From Sphingomonas glacialis (GTDB taxonomy: Bacteria > Pseudomonadota > Alphaproteobacteria > Sphingomonadales > Sphingomonadaceae), in assembly GCF_006439055.1 (NCBI RefSeq), contig NZ_RCZC01000005.1:1-64000 (forward strand): DNA of 64,000 nucleotides, written 5' to 3'. The notes under the pieces are model-generated. The model had not been told where the DNA came from, did no database searches, and worked only from the letters and a program-made list of their open reading frames with translations. The position numbers and the translations under genes are program-made. Numbering within the stretch: position 1 is the stretch's first letter; every line of letters starts with the position of its first letter. Shown here one piece after another: positions 26,618 to 34,558 of the stretch.

Positions 26618-28159
26618 ATGCAGAGCATCCAGAATATCGTGATCGTCGGTGGCGGCACCGCCGGCTGGCTGACCGCCGGAATCATCGCCGCGCGCCATCA
26701 GGGCCGGATGCCGGCCGGCTTCACCGTCACCTTGGTCGAATCCCCCAACACGCCGATCATCGGCGTCGGCGAGGGCACCTGGCCAACGCTGCGCGCAACG
26801 CTGTCCAAGATCGGCGTCTCCGAGAGCGATTTCTTCCGCGAATGCAACGCGTCGTTCAAGCAGGGTGCACGCTTCGCACGCTGGACGACGGGTGAGCCCG
26901 ATGAGGGCTATTATCACCCCTTGATGCTGCCGCAGGGCTTTGCCCGCGTGAACCTCGCCGAACATTGGCTCGCCGGCGGCGACGGCCAGAGCTTTTGCGA
27001 CACCGTTTCCCCGCAAGGGCGGCTGTGCGACGACGGGCTCGCCCCGAAGACGATCGCGACCCCCGAGTTCGAGGCGGTCGCCAATTACGCCTATCACCTC
27101 GATGCGGGCAAATTCGCCGGCTTCCTGCAGCGGCATTGCTGCGAGAAGCTCGGCGTCCACCACGTCCTCGCCGACGTCCAGCATGCGACGCAGGCCGAGA
27201 ATGGCGATATCCTGAGCGTCGTCACCGAACAGGCGGGCGAAATCCCCGGCGACCTGTTCGTCGACTGCACCGGCTTTGCCGCGCTACTGATCGGCAAGAC
27301 GCTCGGCGTGCCGTTCAAGAGCTGCAGCGACACGCTGTTCTGCGACACTGCACTCGCGGTGCAGATTCCCTATGCCGACCCCGAAGACCCGATCGCGTCG
27401 CACACCATCTCGACCGCACAATCGTCGGGCTGGATCTGGGACATCGGTTTGCCGACGCGGCGCGGCGTGGGCCACGTCTTTTCGAGCAGCCATATCTCCG
27501 ACGACGCGGCCGAGCAGGAATTGCGCGCCTATCTCGGCCCAGCGGGGCGCGACCTGCCGGTGCGCAAGCTGGCGATCCGCGCCGGGCACCGCGAAACCTT
27601 CTGGAAGAACAATTGCGTCGCGGTCGGTCTCGCCGCGGGCTTTCTCGAACCGCTCGAGGCGTCGGCGATCGTGCTGATCGAGCTGTCGGCCAAGCTGATC
27701 GCCGAGCAGATGCCGGTATGCCGCGAAGTGATGGACATCCTCGCCGCGCGCTTCAACGCGACGACGCACTATCGCTGGGGGCGGATCATCGATTTCCTCA
27801 AGCTGCACTACGTGCTGACCAAGCGCACCGACAGCGACTTCTGGCGCGACAATGTGCGGGCGGAAAGCATCCCCGACCGGCTGCGCGATCTGCTGACGCT
27901 GTGGAAATACCAACCGCCGTGGTTCCACGACGAGTTCGACCGGGTGGAAGAGGTCTTCCCCGCGGCGAGCTATCAATACGTGCTCTACGGCATGGGCTTC
28001 CAGACCGAGGTCGCGCGCGACGCGATCGCCGGCGATACCCGGCTTGCCGAGCAGGCGCGGCGCGAGGCGGCGAGCCAGACCGAACGCCTGCGCGCTGGCC
28101 TGCCGCGCCACCGCGATCTCATCCGCAAGATCGTCGAACGCGGCCTCCCCGCGATTTGA
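26618..28159 (+). CDS. Flavin-dependent (tryptophan) halogenase-family protein
   Basis: 513-aa homologue of PrnA/RebH. FAD site GGGTAGW (11-17) and IIGVGEGTWPTL are intact. K81 in ASFKQGARF aligns with the catalytic Lys79 of PrnA, and FLEPLEASAI matches the conserved FLEPLES region. The WxWxIP signature reads WIWDIG, so the final proline is replaced by glycine. These residues suggest a working halogenase scaffold but an altered signature; the substrate is unknown. Such genes recur beside TonB receptors with SapC and cupin_8 genes. It needs a flavin reductase partner, which is not in the window. It starts 58 bases after the receptor stop, just past the terminator. Confidence 0.87.
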   Translation: MQSIQNIVIVGGGTAGWLTAGIIAARHQGRMPAGFTVTLVESPNTPIIGVGEGTWPTLRATLSKIGVSESDFFRECNASFKQGARFARWTTGEPDEGYYHPLMLPQGFARVNLAEHWLAGGDGQSFCDTVSPQGRLCDDGLAPKTIATPEFEAVANYAYHLDAGKFAGFLQRHCCEKLGVHHVLADVQHATQAENGDILSVVTEQAGEIPGDLFVDCTGFAALLIGKTLGVPFKSCSDTLFCDTALAVQIPYADPEDPIASHTISTAQSSGWIWDIGLPTRRGVGHVFSSSHISDDAAEQELRAYLGPAGRDLPVRKLAIRAGHRETFWKNNCVAVGLAAGFLEPLEASAIVLIELSAKLIAEQMPVCREVMDILAARFNATTHYRWGRIIDFLKLHYVLTKRTDSDFWRDNVRAESIPDRLRDLLTLWKYQPPWFHDEFDRVEEVFPAASYQYVLYGMGFQTEVARDAIAGDTRLAEQARREAASQTERLRAGLPRHRDLIRKIVERGLPAI

Positions 28160-28202
28160 TCTGTCCCCGCGCGCGCTCCTTTCCTTCGACCCGAGGTATG
28201 CC

Positions 28203-30884
28203 ATGACATCGCCCTTCTCCTTTGCCGCACGGACCTTGCTCGTCGGCGTGAGCCTCGCCGCGGTGGCGGCCCAGGCGCAGGTTGCGCCCGCCCCGCCGAG
28301 CGCGGTGCGCGCGGAGGCCGATCGTCTGGCGAGCGCGATCGTCGCGCGGATGACCACCGCGGAGAAGCTGCCGCAATTGCTCAACGTCGCGCCGGCGATC
28401 CCGCGGCTCAACATCCCGGCTTACAATTGGTGGACCGAGTCGCTCCACGGCGCGATCGGCGCGGTGCCGACGACCAACTTCCCCGAGCCGATCGGCCTTG
28501 CCGCAAGCTTCGACGCGCCGCTGGTGCATCAGGTCGCCGGCGCGATCAGCAGCGAGGTACGCGCGCTCCATACGATCGGGCGGCAGACGGGCAAGCTCGG
28601 CCGGATCGGCACCGGGCTCGATACCTGGTCGCCCAACATCAACATCTTCCGCGATCCGCGCTGGGGCCGCGGGCAGGAAACCTATGGCGAGGATCCCTAT
28701 CTGAGCGCGCGCACCGGGGTCGCTTTCGTGACGGGCATGCAGGGGCCGAACCCCGATCTGCCCGAGGTGATCTCCACGCCGAAGCATTTCGCGGTTCACA
28801 GCGGCCCCGAATCGACGCGGCATGAAGCCAACGTCTATGTCTCGCCGCACGATCTCGAGGACACCTACCTCCCCGCCTTCCGCGCCGCGATCGTCGAGGG
28901 CCGCGCAGGCTCGATCATGTGCGCCTACAACCGGATCGGCGGCCAGCCGGCCTGCGCCAACGACCTGCTGCTCAAGGATCATTTGCGCGGGGCGTGGGGC
29001 TTCACCGGCTATGTCGTGTCGGATTGCGACGCGGTGAAGGACATTGCCGACAACCACAAATACGCCCCCGACCAGGCGACCGCAGTCGCCGCGGCGATGA
29101 AGGCGGGGGTCGACAATGAATGCCACACGCAGACGATCGGCGATATCGGCGGCCTGCCCGATCGCTTCGGCGAGGCGCTCAAGCGCAATCTGATCTCGCA
29201 GGGCGATATCGACCGCACGCTGGTACGGCTGTTCTCGGCGCGGATCCGCAATGGCGATCTGCCCGGCGCGGCGGGTGCGCCCGCGGTCGTACCCGCGCGC
29301 GCGATCCTGACGCCCGACCATATGGCGCTCGCGCTGCAGGCGGCCGAGAAGAGCCTGGTGCTGCTCAAGAATGACGGCGTGCTGCCGCTGCGCGCCGGCG
29401 CCAAGATCGCCGTGATCGGGCCGCTCGGCGATGCGACGCGCGTGCTGCGCGGCAATTATTCCTCGACCCAGTCGGCGCCACCGGTCTCGGTGGTCGAGGG
29501 GCTGCGCCTTGCAGCGGGCGCGGGCGCGGTAACGCTGGTGCCGTTCGGCGAGTCGATCACCGATGGCGACCGCGTGCCGGGCAGCGCCTTGCTCACGCCC
29601 GATGGCAAGCCGGGTCTGCTCGCGCGCTATTTCAACCCGGTCACGCCGCCGAAGCTGCCCTTCGCGCCGGGCACCGACCGCGCGATCCAGGCTGCGCTGA
29701 CCTATCAGGCGCGGCCCGTCGTGACGCGGACCGAGATCGACGTCGCGTCGCGCGCGTTCGATCTGCCGAACGTCAACGACTATCACCGCACCGAATGGAC
29801 CGGCTTCCTCGTGCCGCCGGTCACCGGCAGCTACCGGCTCGGGCTTGGCGGCAGCGGTCTGCTCGAGATCGACGGCAAGACTTTCCTCGATGTCGGCGGC
29901 GACCATCGCGGGCCGCTGCCCTCGCTCCAGACCGTCACGCTCGAACAGGGCCATCGCTATCGCCTGCGGGTGGTGTCGACCGCGCGCGGCTTCGGCAATA
30001 CTGATCTGGTGTGGAAGCTGATCTCGGCGCAGCCCGAAGCGGATCTTACGGCAGCGGCGGCCAAGGCCGACGTGCTCGTCGCGGTGGTCGGCCTGACCTC
30101 CGACATGGAGGCCGAGGAGACCGGCACCGACATCCCCGGCTTCAAGGGCGGCGACAAGACCTCGCTCGACCTGCCCGCCGAACAGCAGGCGATGCTCGAG
30201 CGCGCCGAGGCGACGGGCAAGCCGCTGATCGTGATCGCGATGAACGGCAGCCCGATCAATCTGGCCTGGGCGAAGGACAATGCCGCGGCGATCGTCGAGG
30301 CCTGGTATCCCGGCCAGTCGGGCGGGCAAGCGGTGGCGAACGTGCTGACCGGCAAGTCCGATCCAGGTGGGCGTCTCCCCCTCACCTTCTATCGCAGCGT
30401 CGCCGAGCTGCCGCCGTTCAACGATTATGCGATGACCGGGCGCACCTATCGCTACTTCACCGGCAAGCCGGTCTATCCGTTCGGCTACGGGCTGAGCTTC
30501 ACGAGCTTCGCCTATGCGCCGCTGACCGTCACGCCCGCTGCGGGTGGCGTCGAGACGGGGCTGCGCGTGACGACCGAGGTCAGCAACACCGGCCAGCGTT
30601 CGGGCGACGAGGTGGTGCAGCTCTATCTCAACTTCCCCGACCAGCCCGGCGTGCCGCGCGTTGCGCTGCGCGGCTATCAGCGCGTGACGCTCAAGCCGGG
30701 CGAGCATCGCGCGGTCACCTTCGACCTGTCACCGCGCGATCTCAGCGCGGTGGCGATCGATGGGACGCGCCAAGTGATGGCGGGGCAGTATCGGGTGACC
30801 GTCGGTTCGGGGCAGCCGGATAGCGGCGTGCCGGTGCAATCGGCGAAGTTCACGACGACGCGCACGGCGTCGGTACCGCTCTAA
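28203..30884 (+). CDS. GH3 beta-xylosidase/beta-glucosidase with PA14 insert
   Basis: 893-aa exported glycosidase, signal peptide 1-25. The GH3 barrel includes NWWTESLHG, GRGQETYGEDPYL, STPKHFAVHSGPES and the nucleophile D274 in GYVVSDCDAV. In the second GH3 domain a PA14-like insert (about 490-620, EWTGFLVPPVTGSYRLGLGG) is followed by the EETG segment and the C-terminal fibronectin-III domain (GDEVVQLYLNF). The EVISTPKHFAVHSGPE/ACANDLLLKD pattern is close to bacterial xylosidases of the XylA/Xyl3A type. It probably cleaves xylo-oligosaccharides in the periplasm. ATG 28203 is chosen by the signal peptide; the gap from the halogenase stop is 43 bases. Confidence 0.89.
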   Translation: MTSPFSFAARTLLVGVSLAAVAAQAQVAPAPPSAVRAEADRLASAIVARMTTAEKLPQLLNVAPAIPRLNIPAYNWWTESLHGAIGAVPTTNFPEPIGLAASFDAPLVHQVAGAISSEVRALHTIGRQTGKLGRIGTGLDTWSPNINIFRDPRWGRGQETYGEDPYLSARTGVAFVTGMQGPNPDLPEVISTPKHFAVHSGPESTRHEANVYVSPHDLEDTYLPAFRAAIVEGRAGSIMCAYNRIGGQPACANDLLLKDHLRGAWGFTGYVVSDCDAVKDIADNHKYAPDQATAVAAAMKAGVDNECHTQTIGDIGGLPDRFGEALKRNLISQGDIDRTLVRLFSARIRNGDLPGAAGAPAVVPARAILTPDHMALALQAAEKSLVLLKNDGVLPLRAGAKIAVIGPLGDATRVLRGNYSSTQSAPPVSVVEGLRLAAGAGAVTLVPFGESITDGDRVPGSALLTPDGKPGLLARYFNPVTPPKLPFAPGTDRAIQAALTYQARPVVTRTEIDVASRAFDLPNVNDYHRTEWTGFLVPPVTGSYRLGLGGSGLLEIDGKTFLDVGGDHRGPLPSLQTVTLEQGHRYRLRVVSTARGFGNTDLVWKLISAQPEADLTAAAAKADVLVAVVGLTSDMEAEETGTDIPGFKGGDKTSLDLPAEQQAMLERAEATGKPLIVIAMNGSPINLAWAKDNAAAIVEAWYPGQSGGQAVANVLTGKSDPGGRLPLTFYRSVAELPPFNDYAMTGRTYRYFTGKPVYPFGYGLSFTSFAYAPLTVTPAAGGVETGLRVTTEVSNTGQRSGDEVVQLYLNFPDQPGVPRVALRGYQRVTLKPGEHRAVTFDLSPRDLSAVAIDGTRQVMAGQYRVTVGSGQPDSGVPVQSAKFTTTRTASVPL

Positions 30885-30897
30885 GGCCCCTAACCCC

Positions 30898-30984
30898 GTC
30901 ATGCCGGACTTGATCCGGCATCCATGCGAGGCGCTTGCGAATAGCGGGCGTCTCGCACGGACCCCGGATCAAGTCCGGCGTGAC
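30898..30984. repeat. Inverted pair of REP-like intergenic repeats (copy 1)
   Basis: A unit beginning GTCATGCCGGACTTGATCC at 30898-30923 faces an inverted unit at 30959-30984 ending AAGTCCGGCGTGAC. Each unit is itself a short stem around a CCGGACTTGATCCGG core. A related pair lies at 36561-36654. The spacer is 35 nt. The pair sits between convergent genes (GH3 and GH39), where it could also serve as a bidirectional transcription stop. These look like the dispersed GTCA(T/C)(C/G)CCGG palindromes common between sphingomonad genes. Confidence 0.7.
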
Positions 30985-31005
30985 GCCGCTCGCACCTCGT
31001 CGGGG

Positions 31006-32664
31006 TTAGCGCTCGAGCTCAATCAGCGCGACACCCTGGCGCGGGATGGTGACGTCGATGCCGTCCGCGCCCACCGCCAGCGGCTCGGCCACTAGTCGCG
31101 AGGCCATCTGCAACCGCGCGACCTGATCGGCGGTCGGCCGCGCCGGGCTGCCCATCGCCTGCCACGCGCCGAAGGCATTGGCGTGGCGCGCATCGACGCG
31201 CCACAGCCGTGCGACGGCACCATGCTTGCCGGCAAGCGTCAGATGCACCGCCGCCGCGGGGCCGGGCACGTCGTCGTCATGATAGTTCCACAGCAATACC
31301 GCGAGCTTGCCGCCCGCCGTCCGCGTCGCGAGCACACCAACATCCGGGCTCCCGCGCACCCCGTCGCGCACGATCCGGTCGAGCGCGATCTCGCCGTCGC
31401 TGCTTGCGGCGACCTGCGTCTCGCCCAGCCGCGCGAAGAGCCGCAGCACGTTGAGCACCGCCAGATCGACGCCGTTGCTCGCCAGCTGGCGATAGCCGGC
31501 GAACCATGGCTGCCCGACAAAGGTGAACGACCAGGACAGCGCCCCCTCGAGCCGCACGTCGCGCCGCCGCGCGAGCGCCCATAACCGCGCATAGCTCGCG
31601 GCGGTGTAGCTCGCGTAGAGCGTGCCGTTGCGATAGGCGTTGGCCGGTCCAGGGCATGCCGCGCAGCCCTCGGGATCATTCTCGCCGATTACGATCGGCG
31701 TATGCGCCAGCGCGGGTACAGCGGCGATCTTGGCGAAGCCCGCGTCGGCGGTCTGCAGCTGGTTGGCGATCCCCATGCGAACATGCCCATCGACCACGCT
31801 CGGCTGGCCCTTGGCGTGGAACGAGACGAAATCGGTCGGCGTGCCGGTCTTGCCCGTCGCGTAATTGGTGCCGCCGGTCACATGGTTGAGGAAACCGTCC
31901 ATGAACGCGTCGCCCGCCCCCGCCACATCGGGTCCGCCGACGCGCGCGCTCGGCAGCGCGCGGCGCACCGCGTCGATCGCCACGTCGTGCATTCGATAGA
32001 ATTCCTGCGGATCGCCCGACCAGTAGAAATCCAAATTGGGCTCGTTCCACACCTCGAAATACCAGCGCTCGACCTCGGCGCGGCCGTAGCGTTCGACATT
32101 GTGCCGGGTCCATTGATAGACCAGTTCGGCCCACTTCGTGTAATCACGCGGCGGATAGTTCCAGCCGCCGGTGCCGTTGCCCTTGGGGCCGTCGGCGCTC
32201 CACGGCCGGCGATACGGCACACCTGCGGGCGCCGACGACAGCGCCCGCGGCATGAAGCCGATCTCGAGATAGGGGTGCAGCCCGCGTGCGCGATAGGCGT
32301 CGAGGATACCGTCGACCACGTGCCAGTCATAGACCGGCTTGCCGTCGCGCTCGGTATAGACGTTGGTGCTGCCCCATTTGAAATCAGCGGTGCCATCGCC
32401 GCTCGTCAGCAGATTGTGCGCGCGGAAATAGACCGCGTCGGGGCGCAACTGCCCAAGTTCGAGCAGCAGTTTGGCGCCATCGGGCTGGGTCGCGTAATTG
32501 GGTTCGTCGGCGCCAAAGAAGCGCCAGATCGGCGGCAGCGGCGCGACCACGCGGTCGGCATCGACCTGCACCGCGACCGGCAACGGCGCGAGCGCGTCGG
32601 GCACGGGCGCGGCGGAGACCAGCACCGCCGCGCTCGCCAGCAGGGCATGGACCTTCGCGCGCAT
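31006..32664 (-). CDS. GH39 beta-xylosidase
   Basis: 552-aa secreted enzyme with signal peptide (1-19). A TIM-barrel of clan GH-A: acid/base E208 in WYFEVWNEPNLDF and probable nucleophile E328 in PIVIGENDPEG. RFFGADEPNYA, GKPVYDWHVVDGILDAY and DFVSFHAKGQP are typical of GH39. The C-terminal about 150 residues form a beta-sandwich. It likely removes xylose from xylo-oligosaccharides. ATG 32664 is preceded by GGAGGAG; the open frame's first ATG (32691) has no such site. It lies 34 bases downstream of the GH51 gene on the same strand, forming an operon. Confidence 0.87.
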   Translation of the reverse strand: MRAKVHALLASAAVLVSAAPVPDALAPLPVAVQVDADRVVAPLPPIWRFFGADEPNYATQPDGAKLLLELGQLRPDAVYFRAHNLLTSGDGTADFKWGSTNVYTERDGKPVYDWHVVDGILDAYRARGLHPYLEIGFMPRALSSAPAGVPYRRPWSADGPKGNGTGGWNYPPRDYTKWAELVYQWTRHNVERYGRAEVERWYFEVWNEPNLDFYWSGDPQEFYRMHDVAIDAVRRALPSARVGGPDVAGAGDAFMDGFLNHVTGGTNYATGKTGTPTDFVSFHAKGQPSVVDGHVRMGIANQLQTADAGFAKIAAVPALAHTPIVIGENDPEGCAACPGPANAYRNGTLYASYTAASYARLWALARRRDVRLEGALSWSFTFVGQPWFAGYRQLASNGVDLAVLNVLRLFARLGETQVAASSDGEIALDRIVRDGVRGSPDVGVLATRTAGGKLAVLLWNYHDDDVPGPAAAVHLTLAGKHGAVARLWRVDARHANAFGAWQAMGSPARPTADQVARLQMASRLVAEPLAVGADGIDVTIPRQGVALIELER

Positions 32665-32725
32665 ACCCGTCTCCTCCAGAACATGCGTCACCGGCGACCC
32701 AGCGCCGGTGACGCCCGTATTTCGA

Positions 32726-34294
32726 TCAGCGCAGGTCGAGCACCACCACCGACTTGGCAGGGATCGTCGCGGTCAGCGTGCCCCCCGCGACCTGTGCCGC
32801 AGTGAACGCGACGGGCTTGACCACATCGGGCTGCTCGAAGGTGTTGTGCGCGTCCATCGTCGCGCCGGTGACGATCCGGCCCGTAACGCTGGTCGCGCTG
32901 ACCCCGGCGAGCGCCACCGACAGCGGGATCGACCGATTGGGATCGAGATTGACCAAAGCGACATGCACCTGCCCCGCGGTATCGCGCACCGCCGATGCGC
33001 TGATCGCCGGCACCGCGACCGCATCCTTGTGATACCAGGGCGACTTGACCTCGATCGGCAAGGTCGTCGCGTCCATCCACGGCAGATAGAGGTCGAATAC
33101 CCAATAGGTCGGCGTCTTGATCATCTTGGCGCCGTCGGTGAGCAGCATCGCCTGGAGCACGTTCACCATCTGCGCGATCGCCGCCATCTTCACGCGGTCG
33201 GCATGGTGTGCGAAGATGTTGAGGTTGAGCCCGGCGACCACCGCGTCGCGGACGCTGTTCTGCTGCACGAGGAAGCCGGGGTTGCTGCCCGGCGCGGGAT
33301 CGTACCACGTGCCCCATTCGTCGACGACCAGCCACACCTTCTTGGCGGGATCGTATTTGTCCATGATCGCCGAATGCTTGGTGACGAACTCCTCCATCTG
33401 GAGCGTGTGCGCCATGGTGCTCGCCCATTCGCTCTCGGGGAAGCCGAGCGCGGCGCCCTTGTCGTTCCACTGCACGTCGCGCGGGCGCGTGTAATAATGC
33501 AGCGACAGGCCATCGATATTCTTGCCCGACAGGCGCATCAGCGTGTCGGTCCATTCATAGTTCGAATCGCTCGGCCCGCTGGCGATCTTGAGCATCTTGC
33601 CCGAACCCGATTTGGCGAAGGTCGCATAGCGGTTGGTCAGGTCCGCAGCATATTCGGCGCGCATGTTGCCGCCGCAGCCCCACAGTTCGTTGCCGATGCC
33701 GAGATAGGGCACCTTGAACGGCCCGGGATGGCCGTCCGCGGCGCGCTCCTTCGCAAGCGTCGAGCCGTTGGGCGAGGTCATATATTCGACCCACTGCGCG
33801 GTCTCGCTCGGTGGTGCGCTGCCGACATTGGCCGAGACATAGGCCTCGGCGCCGAGCCGCTCGACAAAGCCCATGAATTCGGGCGTGCCGAAGGCGTTGT
33901 CCTCGTTGACCCCGCCCCAATTGGTGTTGATCTTGACCGGACGCTTGCTCCGCGGTCCGACGCCGTCACGCCAGTGATATTCGTCGGCGAAGCAGCCGCC
34001 GGGCCAGCGCACCGTCGGCACCTTGATCGCGCGCAACGCCGCGATCACGTCGCGGCGATAGCCATGGTCGTTGGGGATCTTCGACCCCTCGCCAACCCAG
34101 ATGCCGCCATAGATGCCGTGGCCGAGATGCTCGGCGAACTGGCCAAAGACGTGGCGGCTCATCACCGGGCCGGGGCGGTCGGCATGGACCGTGGCGGACG
34201 CGGTCGCGTCGCTGGCGGCATCCTGGGCGACTGCCGCGCTCGAGGCGAGCAGCAGCGTGGCGAGAGAGATCGCAAATCCGGCGCGGCGGGTCAT
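32726..34294 (-). CDS. GH51 alpha-L-arabinofuranosidase
   Basis: 522-aa enzyme with a signal peptide (1-23, ASSAAVAQ), unusual since many GH51 enzymes are cytoplasmic; here it should act in the periplasm. Signatures: FGQFAEHLGHGIYGGIWVGE, VPTVRWPGGCFADEYHWRDGVGP, acid/base E203 in GIGNELWGCGG and nucleophile E326 in VVDEWGTWYDP. It removes arabinofuranosyl side chains from arabinoxylan or arabinan. ATG 34294 follows AAAGGAAAA. It is first in a two-gene operon with GH39 and divergent from the sialate-esterase-like gene; the shared 264-bp region carries the GntR-type operator at 34480. Confidence 0.92.
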   Translation of the reverse strand: MTRRAGFAISLATLLLASSAAVAQDAASDATASATVHADRPGPVMSRHVFGQFAEHLGHGIYGGIWVGEGSKIPNDHGYRRDVIAALRAIKVPTVRWPGGCFADEYHWRDGVGPRSKRPVKINTNWGGVNEDNAFGTPEFMGFVERLGAEAYVSANVGSAPPSETAQWVEYMTSPNGSTLAKERAADGHPGPFKVPYLGIGNELWGCGGNMRAEYAADLTNRYATFAKSGSGKMLKIASGPSDSNYEWTDTLMRLSGKNIDGLSLHYYTRPRDVQWNDKGAALGFPESEWASTMAHTLQMEEFVTKHSAIMDKYDPAKKVWLVVDEWGTWYDPAPGSNPGFLVQQNSVRDAVVAGLNLNIFAHHADRVKMAAIAQMVNVLQAMLLTDGAKMIKTPTYWVFDLYLPWMDATTLPIEVKSPWYHKDAVAVPAISASAVRDTAGQVHVALVNLDPNRSIPLSVALAGVSATSVTGRIVTGATMDAHNTFEQPDVVKPVAFTAAQVAGGTLTATIPAKSVVVLDLR

Positions 34295-34479
34295 CGGGTT
34301 TTCCTTTGGAGCGAGGCGGGAACGGCTGTCGGCACGGTGCCGAACGACGGGCGGTCGAGAAGCGCAGCGGTATCAAAAAGCGGGTGCATCGGCCGATCGG
34401 GTCGGGTGGTCGTCGCCATGATTCGCATTCCCCCATCCCCTCGGCACGGCCCTCACGGGGCCTTGCGTTTTTGATTCTA

Positions 34480-34494
34480 TTGTCTGACTATAAT
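34480..34494 (+). promoter_or_regulatory. GntR-type operator overlapping a TATAAT -10
   Basis: TTGTCTGACTA (34480-34490) fits TnGTnnnACnA and differs by one base from the site at 12670. It partly overlaps a perfect -10 hexamer TATAAT (34489-34494) reading toward the esterase gene at 34559. No clear -35 is present at 17 nt. A regulator bound here would block the promoter and could also control the divergent GH51-GH39 operon. Inferred from sequence only. Confidence 0.55.
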
Positions 34495-34558
34495 CGCGAA
34501 GCCGCGGCGTCAACGGACGTCGAACGCCTGAATGCGATCGGCTCTGGAGGGGATCGCG

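Noticed and set aside
23266..26685. 1,139-codon open frame on the minus strand over the TonB receptor gene
   Set aside because: It is antisense to a clearly recognised receptor; long empty frames opposite genes are expected at this GC content. Its arginine-, aspartate- and histidine-rich translation fits no family.
28119..30707. 862-codon minus-strand frame over the GH3 gene
   Set aside because: Mirror of the GH3 coding frame with low-complexity composition and no domain.
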